Source: Bacteroidales bacterium
Lineage (GTDB): Bacteria; Bacteroidota; Bacteroidia; Bacteroidales; UBA932
Direction: 5' to 3'
Assembly: GCA_017412645.1 (NCBI GenBank)
Contig: JAFPWX010000017.1
Location: forward strand, 102,284-166,283
DNA length: 64,000 nucleotides
Of the stretch, positions 43,293-50,344 are shown one piece after another. The position numbers and the translations under genes are program-made. The first letter of the stretch is position 1. The number at the start of each line of letters is the position of its first letter. The notes under the pieces are model-generated. The model did no database searches, had not been told where the DNA came from, and saw nothing but the letters and a program-made list of their open reading frames with translations.

Positions 43293-45700
43293 CCTATCGA
43301 AGGTATAAAGGGAAGGATAGTGAGTTTCTGGAGCTTGACCCCGCTGTCCACGAGCTGTCCTTCTGAATTGTAAATCGCATATGTATCCGAGAACACGAAG
43401 TTCGGGTTCATCTGGTTGTAAACATTGTATATCGACAGGTCCCACACCGCCTGGCCGCGGCGTTTGACGCGTGTCCATGAGAGCCCCAGATTGAGCCTGT
43501 GCGACGGCGGCAGACGGTAGTTGTTACGCCCGGACACATAGTCCTGCTGGAGGATACGGCCGTCCGGGGTCACCACCACGGTCTGCCTTTCCGGAAGGGT
43601 CATGGTGTTGCCGGAGGCGAAGGTCCAGGTGGCGGAGGCGTTGAGCCCGTGGCCGAAGTCGTAGTTGAACACCAGCGACACGTTGTGCCGGCGGTCGTAG
43701 CGGTAGGGGAACCACTCGCCTCCGTTTATGCTGCCGTTAGGGAAGCGGCGGTCGCTCCAGGCCAGGGTGTAGCCCAGCCAGCCGGTAGCGCGGCCAGTCT
43801 TCTTCTCCACGAACAGTTCAACGCCGCGCGCCAGGCCCTCACCCATCTCCACGTTGTTCTGCCAGTTAGCGCTGTTGCCGAAGAACGAGGTGCCGTCGCG
43901 GTACTCGAGAATATTATGCATCCACTTGTAGTAACCCTCCAGAGAGAACTCCCAGCCCTTCAGGCCGGTCCAGTAGATGCCCAGCGAGGTCTGATCGGAG
44001 GTCACGGGCTTGATCTTGTCGGTGATCGGCACCCAGAGGTCGGTGGGAAGGGTTATGGACGACGGCGACAGCAGATGCACGTACTGCGCCATGCGCGAAT
44101 AGGCCGCTTTGGCCGAGACAGTGGAGGAGATGTCCACCTTGGCGCTCATGCGCGGTTCTATGCTCCAATAGGGTGTGCCCTGGGTATGGAAGAAGGCGGC
44201 GTGCAGACCGGGGTTCAGGGTGAGGCGGTCCCAGATGGTGAAGTCGTCTTCCGCGTACAGGCTTATCTCGTGACCCCGCATGATATCGTTCACCGAAGCG
44301 TTGAAGGTGGTATCCAGACTGGCGGAGATGTCGCCGCTGTTGTATTCCGAGAGGTATCCACCTACGGTCTCAGGGATGAAGGTGTGATGCACGTATTCCG
44401 CCCCGAACTTCACCAGGTGCTCCGGCGAGGGCGTGTAGTCGAAGTCCATCTTGGCGGTGAGGTCGCGCATGCCGGATTCGTACCCGAAGCGGAAGGTATT
44501 GCTCATACGGGTTTCCACGCCGGTGTCGCGGTCTTTCTGCCGCATCTCCGACATTATGTCCATTCCCACGTGCATGCGGTAGCGCGTGTACGCGAGCGTG
44601 ACGTTGGAGAAAAGCTTGCTGTTGAACACATGGTTCCAGCGCAGGCCGCCCAGGGTGTTGCCCCAGTTGATGTTCATCTTGGCCGCGCTGGTGCTCCTGG
44701 TGTCGTATTCCGAATCGGAGTAATCCGAACCGTCCCCCTTGTCCTTATAGTAGAAGATGTCGCGTCCGTTGTAGAAATTGGCGAAGAGACGGTCGCGGTC
44801 GGAGATTCGCCAGGCAAGCTTACCGTTGAGGTCGTAGAAATAATAGTTGACAGGCGTGCCGGCGAACTTGTGGATGAGGGGCGTATAGAGGAAGGTGTGA
44901 AGCGCGCGTCCGCTCAGGCTGAAGGCGAGCTTGTCCTTGATGATGGGTCCCTCGAAGTGAATCTTGTCCGTTAGCGCGCTCACCCCCACGCTGCCGTGGA
45001 GCTCCTTGAGGTTGCCGTCGTTCGTGCGAACGTCTATAATCGAAGAGATACGGCCGCCGTAGCGGGCGGGGAAGCTGCCCTTGTAGAGGGTGACCTTCTT
45101 CACCGCCTCCGGCTGGAAGACGGAGAGGATTCCCATCAAATGCTCGGCGTTGTAGAGGGGGATGCCGTCGAGCAGCAGGAGGTTCTCTTCGGGGCCTCCG
45201 CCGCGCACATAGATGCCGCTGAATCCTTCTGCGCCGCTCTGTACTCCCGGCATGAGCTGGATGGTCTTCAGCACGTCGTGCTCGCCGAAAAGCACCGGAG
45301 TGTGCTTGATCAGCTGCATCGGCAGTTCGATGGCGCTCATCTTGGTGCTCTGTATGCCGGCGTCCTTGCTGGCCACCACTGTTGCTTCCTTAAGCGCTGT
45401 GCCGGGGGCCAGGTGGATGTTGATGGTGGTGTCTTTTTGAAGATTCAGTTCCAGTGTCTGCTCGGCGTAGCCCACATAGGAGAAGGTAAGGCTGTGCCGC
45501 CCCTTCGCAAGCGTCAGCGTGTAGAATCCGTACGCGTTGGTAACTGCCCCTTTGCCCGCTTCTATCACCCCCGCGCCGATGAGGGTCTCGCCCGTCTGCG
45601 CGTCGGTGATATAACCGCTCACGGTTGCCCTCTGCGCAAAGGCTCCCAGTCCCGCCATAAGTAGCAGGACCGCGCATGCAAGGGCATGGAGAACTTTCAT
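43274..45700 (-). CDS. TonB-dependent receptor with carboxypeptidase-regulatory-like domain
   Basis: 808 residues. A signal peptide ends near AFAQ (about 23). A carboxypeptidase-regulatory-like domain lies at about 25-105 (ATVSGYITDAQTGETLIGAG). The plug follows (VLFGEHDVLKTIQLMPGVQS, GIYVRGGGPEENLLLLDGIP), then a barrel. It is not a SusC: it is shorter and lacks a SusD partner; its partner is the DUF4249 lipoprotein just downstream. It likely imports a metal chelate or small ligand, but nothing in the sequence tells which. Confidence 0.93.
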   Translation of the reverse strand: MKVLHALACAVLLLMAGLGAFAQRATVSGYITDAQTGETLIGAGVIEAGKGAVTNAYGFYTLTLAKGRHSLTFSYVGYAEQTLELNLQKDTTINIHLAPGTALKEATVVASKDAGIQSTKMSAIELPMQLIKHTPVLFGEHDVLKTIQLMPGVQSGAEGFSGIYVRGGGPEENLLLLDGIPLYNAEHLMGILSVFQPEAVKKVTLYKGSFPARYGGRISSIIDVRTNDGNLKELHGSVGVSALTDKIHFEGPIIKDKLAFSLSGRALHTFLYTPLIHKFAGTPVNYYFYDLNGKLAWRISDRDRLFANFYNGRDIFYYKDKGDGSDYSDSEYDTRSTSAAKMNINWGNTLGGLRWNHVFNSKLFSNVTLAYTRYRMHVGMDIMSEMRQKDRDTGVETRMSNTFRFGYESGMRDLTAKMDFDYTPSPEHLVKFGAEYVHHTFIPETVGGYLSEYNSGDISASLDTTFNASVNDIMRGHEISLYAEDDFTIWDRLTLNPGLHAAFFHTQGTPYWSIEPRMSAKVDISSTVSAKAAYSRMAQYVHLLSPSSITLPTDLWVPITDKIKPVTSDQTSLGIYWTGLKGWEFSLEGYYKWMHNILEYRDGTSFFGNSANWQNNVEMGEGLARGVELFVEKKTGRATGWLGYTLAWSDRRFPNGSINGGEWFPYRYDRRHNVSLVFNYDFGHGLNASATWTFASGNTMTLPERQTVVVTPDGRILQQDYVSGRNNYRLPPSHRLNLGLSWTRVKRRGQAVWDLSIYNVYNQMNPNFVFSDTYAIYNSEGQLVDSGVKLQKLTILPFIPSIGWTRSF

Positions 45701-45712
45701 TCTGAGAGATGC

Positions 45713-46507
45713 TTAAACCGCTACGGGAGCCTTGATTGCCGGCCAGGGGTCGTAACCTTCCAGTTGGAAATCGTCGATACGGAAGTCGAACACGCTCTTC
45801 ACGTCGGGGTTGAGCTTCATCGTGGGAAGCGGCCTCGGGTTGCGGGAGAGCTGGAGGTCCACCTGCTCTATGTGGTTGAGGTAGATGTGCGTGTCGCCCG
45901 TGGTGTGGATGAAATCGCCGGGCTCCAGGCCGCATTCCTGCGCTATCATCATGGTGAGAAGCGAATACGAGGCGATGTTGAACGGCACTCCGAGGAAGGT
46001 GTCGGCGCTGCGCTGGTAGAGCTGGCAGCTGAGGCGGCCGTCTGCCACATAGAACTGGAAGAGGCAGTGGCAGGGAGGCAGGGCCATCCGGTCTACCTCT
46101 CCGGGGTTCCAGGCCGTCACGAGCAGGCGCCTCGAATCAGGATTGCGTTTGATGGTGTCAATCACGTTCTTGAGCTGGTCGATCTTGCGGCCGTCCGGAG
46201 CGGGCCAGCTGCGCCACTGGTGACCGTACACCGGGCCGAGGTCGCCGTTCTCGTCGGCCCACTCGTCCCAGATATGCACGTTGTTGTCCAGGAGGTACTT
46301 GATATTGGTATCGCCGGCGATGAACCAGAGGAGTTCGTGAATGATGCCCCTCAGGAACACCTTTTTGGTGGTGAGAAGGGGGAAGCCCTCCTGCAGATTG
46401 TAGCGGCTCTGCGTGCCGAATATGCTTTGTGTACCGGTGCCGGTACGGTCTTGCTTTATGACTCCGTGCTCGCGAATCTCGCGAAGCATGTCCAGATACT
46501 GCTTCAT
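45713..46507 (-). CDS. thyA: Thymidylate synthase
   Basis: 264 residues, exactly the size of E. coli ThyA. Catalytic Cys in [20 protein letters not shown]; dUMP-binding [20 protein letters not shown]; folate region at the C-terminus ending APVAV. It methylates dUMP to dTMP using methylene-tetrahydrofolate and yields dihydrofolate, which the divergent folA product reduces. The 39 bp between the two genes contains promoter elements for both. Confidence 0.97.
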   Translation of the reverse strand: MKQYLDMLREIREHGVIKQDRTGTGTQSIFGTQSRYNLQEGFPLLTTKKVFLRGIIHELLWFIAGDTNIKYLLDNNVHIWDEWADENGDLGPVYGHQWRSWPAPDGRKIDQLKNVIDTIKRNPDSRRLLVTAWNPGEVDRMALPPCHCLFQFYVADGRLSCQLYQRSADTFLGVPFNIASYSLLTMMIAQECGLEPGDFIHTTGDTHIYLNHIEQVDLQLSRNPRPLPTMKLNPDVKSVFDFRIDDFQLEGYDPWPAIKAPVAV

Positions 46508-46508
46508 A

Positions 46509-46540
46509 TTGCAAATTTAGCAAAATTATCCGTACCTTTG
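46509..46540 (+). promoter_or_regulatory. folA promoter (TTG, 21 bp, TACCTTTG)
   Basis: TTG at 46509-46511, a 21 bp spacer, TACCTTTG at 46533-46540, then 6 nt to the folA ATG. The -33 element overlaps the edge of the thyA -7 element (46512-46519), so polymerase binding at one promoter may exclude the other. Confidence 0.6.
46512..46519 (-). promoter_or_regulatory. -7 element of thyA
   Basis: Minus strand TAAATTTG, 4 nt from the thyA ATG at 46505-46507. It abuts the -33 TTG of folA on the other strand. No good -33 for thyA is visible. Confidence 0.45.
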
Positions 46541-46546
46541 GAGAGT

Positions 46547-47035
46547 ATGCAAAAATGTCTGATAGTGGCGATAGCCGACAATAACGCGATAGGGGTGAAA
46601 GGGGATCTGCCCTGGCATCTCGGCGAAGATCTGAAGTATTTCAAGCGTAAAACCAAAGGCCATCCGGTGATCATGGGCCGCACCACATATTTCTCGCTTC
46701 CAAAGCACCCGCTTCCGCAGCGCAAGAATATCGTGCTTAACCTTGGAGGAGACCCGATTCCGGAAGCGACTTGTGTGTATTCCTTCGAAGAGGCCTACAA
46801 GGCCGTGCGTCCGGCACGCAAGTGCTTCATCATGGGCGGAGCCTCGGTATACAAGGCCGCCTTGCCGGATATGGACACCCTCTACATCACCCACGTCCAT
46901 ACCGTCATTGAAGGGGCCGACGCCTTCTTCCCTGAAATAGACCCGAAGATCTGGCATCCCAGTTGGAAGAGCCGCATGCATCACGACGACGCCACGGGCT
47001 ACGACTTCCAGTTCGTAATCTACCGCAGGAAATAA
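46547..47035 (+). CDS. folA: Dihydrofolate reductase
   Basis: 162 residues from the ATG at 46547; the frame is open far upstream into thyA on the other strand, but homology begins here (CLIVAIADNNAIGVKGDLPW). Cofactor and substrate motifs: HPVIMGRTTYFSL, KCFIMGGASVYKAALP and DTLYITHVH. It regenerates tetrahydrofolate from the dihydrofolate made by ThyA. Its stop overlaps the start of the symporter gene as TAATG. Confidence 0.96.
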   Translation: MQKCLIVAIADNNAIGVKGDLPWHLGEDLKYFKRKTKGHPVIMGRTTYFSLPKHPLPQRKNIVLNLGGDPIPEATCVYSFEEAYKAVRPARKCFIMGGASVYKAALPDMDTLYITHVHTVIEGADAFFPEIDPKIWHPSWKSRMHHDDATGYDFQFVIYRRK

Positions 47036-48330
47036 TGGCAGTTGGGAGAGGATCGTTCAGTTCGCGCTTCGCGGCCATAATGGCCCTCGCGGGTAGCGCC
47101 ATCGGGCTCGGCAATATCTGGCGCTTTCCCTACATGGTGGGGCAGCACGGCGGGGCCGCGTTTATCCTGCTATACGTCTTCTTCTGCGTCTTCCTTTCGC
47201 TTCCTGTCTTCTTTGCCGAAGGCATTCTGGGAAAGACCTCCCGTCTGAACCCCCTGGGCGCTCTCCGTGCAAAGGCGCCCAAGTGGAGCTGGGCTGGTTA
47301 TATGGGAATCCTCGCGGCCTTTGTGATCACCTCCTACTACAGTGTGGTCGGCGGCTGGAGTTTGGATTATTTCATCCGCTCGATTTCCCGCGGATTCCAC
47401 GGGATGACGATGGAAGAATCCGCCGCGGTGTTCCATAGCATCACTGCCACCTCCTGGGAGGTGCTGGCGGTGTTCGTGGGCTTCCTTGGCCTCACCGCCC
47501 TCATCGTGCTGGCAGGGGTAGAGAAGGGCATAGGCGGCTTCTCCAAGGTGATGATGCCGCTGCTCTTCGTGATGATGCTGCTCATCGTGGTGCGGTCGCT
47601 CTCCCTCCCCGGTGCCGGCGAAGGCCTGAACTACCTGCTCAAGCCCGACTTCTCCAAGATCGACGGGCCCGCCATTGCCTCGGCCCTGGGGCAGAGTTTC
47701 TTCTCGCTCTCGCTCGGCGTGGGCTGTGTGCTCACCTATTGTTCCTATATGCCGGAAGATGAGAACCTCTTCGCCACTGGCATGTGGACGGCTCTATTCG
47801 ACACCATCTTTGCCCTTCTGGCCGGCTTCGCCGTGATGCCGGCGGTCTTCTCCGTTTCTGGCCTGGAGCCGGGAGCGGGGCCGTCGCTGGTATTCGAGAC
47901 GCTGCCGGTGGTGTTCACCAAGATGGGAGGAATCGTTCCCGTCGTGTTCTTCCTGGCGGTGCTGGTGGCCGCGCTCACGTCGTCCATATCCATGTTCGAA
48001 GTGGTGGTCGCCTGGCTCATCGACGAAAAAGGCATGCGTCGCGGCCGCGCCGTGCTGCTGGTCTTCCTGGCCGCCCTCGCGCTCGGAGCCGTGTGCGCTC
48101 TCGCGCCGAAGGTCTTCAGCGCCTGCGACTTCGCAACCAGCAACATCTTCATGACTCTGGGTGCTCTGGTCTTCGTGATAGTGATAGGCTGGGTGGTGCC
48201 CAAGTCGGAACCCTTCAAGGAGTTCTCGTCTTCTCCTTCAGGGGCCCGTCTCTTCCCGGTGTTCTGGTTCCTCCTAAAATGGATATGCCCGATAGCCATT
48301 GCGGCCATCGCGGTAACGAATCTGCTGTAA
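47035..48330 (+). CDS. Sodium-dependent transporter of the NSS (SNF) family
   Basis: 431 residues from the ATG at 47035. About eleven to twelve hydrophobic segments. The first carries the NSS sodium and substrate motif AGSAIGLGNIWRFPYMVGQH; another carries YYSVVGGWSLDYFI. Bacterial NSS members (LeuT, MhsT, TnaT) import amino acids with sodium. The substrate here cannot be told. The extra 24 codons upstream in frame are inside folA and are not part of the protein. Confidence 0.93.
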   Translation: MAVGRGSFSSRFAAIMALAGSAIGLGNIWRFPYMVGQHGGAAFILLYVFFCVFLSLPVFFAEGILGKTSRLNPLGALRAKAPKWSWAGYMGILAAFVITSYYSVVGGWSLDYFIRSISRGFHGMTMEESAAVFHSITATSWEVLAVFVGFLGLTALIVLAGVEKGIGGFSKVMMPLLFVMMLLIVVRSLSLPGAGEGLNYLLKPDFSKIDGPAIASALGQSFFSLSLGVGCVLTYCSYMPEDENLFATGMWTALFDTIFALLAGFAVMPAVFSVSGLEPGAGPSLVFETLPVVFTKMGGIVPVVFFLAVLVAALTSSISMFEVVVAWLIDEKGMRRGRAVLLVFLAALALGAVCALAPKVFSACDFATSNIFMTLGALVFVIVIGWVVPKSEPFKEFSSSPSGARLFPVFWFLLKWICPIAIAAIAVTNLL

Positions 48331-48347
48331 CATAAAACCGCATAATA

Positions 48348-49349
48348 ATGAAAACCTACACCTTAACCAACAAGAGCGGCGCAAGCGTGGTCTTGAGCGA
48401 TATCGGTGCCGCAATCGTCGCCATTAATGTGCCTGACAGGGACGGAAAGCTTGCCGACGTGGTGATCGGCTATCCCAAGCCTGAGAGCTACTTTGGTGAC
48501 GGTCCGTGTTCCGGCAAATGCCCCGGACGCTACGCCAACCGCATCGCCCTAGGAAAGTTCACTTTGGACGGAGTGGAGTACACTCTTCCTGTCAACAACG
48601 GCCCCAACCATCTGCACGGCGGACCCGAAGGCTTCCAGAACAAGGTCTGGGAAAGCCGTCAGGAAGGGAATGCCGTGGAGTTCATGTACTTCAGTGCCGA
48701 CGGCGAGGCCGGCTATCCCGGCAACCTCAAGGTGGTGGCGCGTTATGAATGGGACGACGACAACCGTCTCCAGCTCACCTTCACCGCCCAGACCGACAAG
48801 GCCACGGTGATTAACCTCACCAACCACGCATACTTTAATCTCGACGGCGAAGGTTCCGGTACTGTGCTGAACCACATGCTGCGCCTTAACGCATCGGAGT
48901 TCCTGCCCACCAGCGAAAGCCTCATCCCTTTGGGCGAATCCGTCCCGGTGGCCGGTACCCCCATGGATTTTGTGAACCCCAAACCTATCGGTCGCGACAT
49001 CAAGGAGGACTTCGAGCCGCTGCGCATAGCCAAGGGCTACGATCACTGCTTCGTGCTTGACGGCTGGATGGAAGGCCAGTTGGGCGAGGCCGCGGAACTC
49101 TGGTCGGAAAAGAGCGGCCGTTGCGTCAAGATCTACACCACGCAGCCAGGAATCCAGATCTACACCGGCAACTATCTCGAAGGCTGCCCGGAGGGCATGG
49201 ACGGACACGTCTACCACGACTACGACGCCGTGGCCCTCGAGTGCCAGCACTTCCCCGACAGCCCCAACAAGCCCGACTATCCCTCTACGGTCCTTCGCCC
49301 CGGCGAAACCTACGAGCAGGCCATCATCTGGCAATTCGGGATTAAATAA
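48348..49349 (+). CDS. galM: Aldose 1-epimerase (galactose mutarotase)
   Basis: 333 residues. Family motifs: GRYANRIALGKFTLDGVEY, NGPNHLHGGPEGFQNKVW (first catalytic His), TNHAYFNLDGEGSGTVLNHM (second His), YDHCFVLD, and the C-terminal catalytic Glu region ALECQHFPDSPNKPDYPSTV. No secretion signal, so cytoplasmic. It interconverts alpha and beta galactose or glucose, feeding galactokinase (galK, at 54-55 kb). Its end overlaps the converging DUF5106 gene by 8 bp. Confidence 0.94.
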   Translation: MKTYTLTNKSGASVVLSDIGAAIVAINVPDRDGKLADVVIGYPKPESYFGDGPCSGKCPGRYANRIALGKFTLDGVEYTLPVNNGPNHLHGGPEGFQNKVWESRQEGNAVEFMYFSADGEAGYPGNLKVVARYEWDDDNRLQLTFTAQTDKATVINLTNHAYFNLDGEGSGTVLNHMLRLNASEFLPTSESLIPLGESVPVAGTPMDFVNPKPIGRDIKEDFEPLRIAKGYDHCFVLDGWMEGQLGEAAELWSEKSGRCVKIYTTQPGIQIYTGNYLEGCPEGMDGHVYHDYDAVALECQHFPDSPNKPDYPSTVLRPGETYEQAIIWQFGIK

Positions 49350-50295
49350 GCCCCTGTAAAGACAAGGTTTGAAGGACGCGCTCGAAAGGTGCGTCCTTTA
49401 AAATTATACGCTTCTCAGCATCCAGCAGATAAACCGAAGGGATGGCGCGTACGTCGTAGATATGTTCGCCACGCACCCTGCCGGCATAGTCGAAGCCGGT
49501 ATACCATTCGCGCGGATAGTTGCCAACGTAGGCCCTCCACGCGGCATAGTCTTCGTCGATATAGATGTTCGCGACGGCCAGCACGCCTTCATTTACGAGC
49601 TCGGCCAGGTTCATGTTTATCTGGTCGATGATCTCCTTGCAGGCATTGCAGCCGGGGTTTGTGAAGAAGAGAAGGGTCAAAGGAGCTTTGATGCTGTGGA
49701 GCGTGAAACGCGAACCGTCCGGCCGCTGCGCGGAGATATCCGGAGCCACACTGCCGCGCGGGCAGAGGGCGCACATCGACGCCTCGTAACGGTAGGCCGT
49801 GCGCATATCGTCCCGGGTAAGGCGGCTCTCCGCCAGGCCGGCCACGAACGGCAGCCAGAGGTCCTCGTCGCGCATCGGGGAGTTCGGGTCGTAGAAGTAG
49901 TAGGCCGCCGTCTGCGCGAACTGTGTATAGAACTGTCCTGACGGATCCTTCTCCTGCACGGCAGAAACTGCCTTGAACAGGCCCGCGACGTTCTGCTGTG
50001 CCACCGGAAGCGGCTGCAGCCAGAGAAGCGAGATGTAGTCTGAAAGCGCCTGCTCTACCTCCGCCTTTGGCACTCCAAGCAGATGCGAACTGTCGGTAGG
50101 CCCGCCTTCGGCGAGAAAGCCGTCCCAGTAATGGGCGGCGGCATAGGCGATTTGATCCGCCTCTTCCGTATAGGCCGCCGGCACGCTTACCACCGGGAAC
50201 ATCCTGTCCTGCACGGTCGCGCGCTTGCCCTTAGGCCCCCCGCAGCACACAGCCAGCAGGGAGACAGACAGAACTATGATACTCGCTTTTTTCAT
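49342..50295 (-). CDS. DUF5106/thioredoxin-like lipoprotein
   Basis: 317 residues with lipoprotein signal (LLAVCC, Cys17 or 18). The first half (about 25-180) matches DUF5106, a helical region often placed before thioredoxin folds in Bacteroidales. The second half (about 185-317) is a thioredoxin-like domain with FTNPGCNACKEIIDQI (CxxC), VANIYIDEDYAAW and the cis-Pro loop RAIPSVYLLDAEKRI. A periplasmic thiol-redox role is likely. The partner is unknown. It diverges from the next gene across 49 bp. Confidence 0.85.
   Translation of the reverse strand: MKKASIIVLSVSLLAVCCGGPKGKRATVQDRMFPVVSVPAAYTEEADQIAYAAAHYWDGFLAEGGPTDSSHLLGVPKAEVEQALSDYISLLWLQPLPVAQQNVAGLFKAVSAVQEKDPSGQFYTQFAQTAAYYFYDPNSPMRDEDLWLPFVAGLAESRLTRDDMRTAYRYEASMCALCPRGSVAPDISAQRPDGSRFTLHSIKAPLTLLFFTNPGCNACKEIIDQINMNLAELVNEGVLAVANIYIDEDYAAWRAYVGNYPREWYTGFDYAGRVRGEHIYDVRAIPSVYLLDAEKRIILKDAPFERVLQTLSLQGLI
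49372..49398 (+). terminator. Possible galM terminator inside the converging gene
   Basis: AAGGACGC (49372-49379) and GCGTCCTT (49391-49398) form an 8 bp stem with an 11 nt loop, followed by TTTAAAATT-type sequence, 23 bp after the galM stop. It lies in the 3' coding end of the DUF5106 gene, and the T-run is weak. Confidence 0.3.
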
Positions 50296-50344
50296 CTGCG
50301 GAAAAATCTTGCTAAATTTACGAAAAATTTACGATCCGCCTTTC

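Noticed and set aside
45686-46546. Long upstream extension of the folA frame through thyA
   Set aside because: The DHFR fold begins at 46547 right after a promoter; the upstream part is antisense to thyA.
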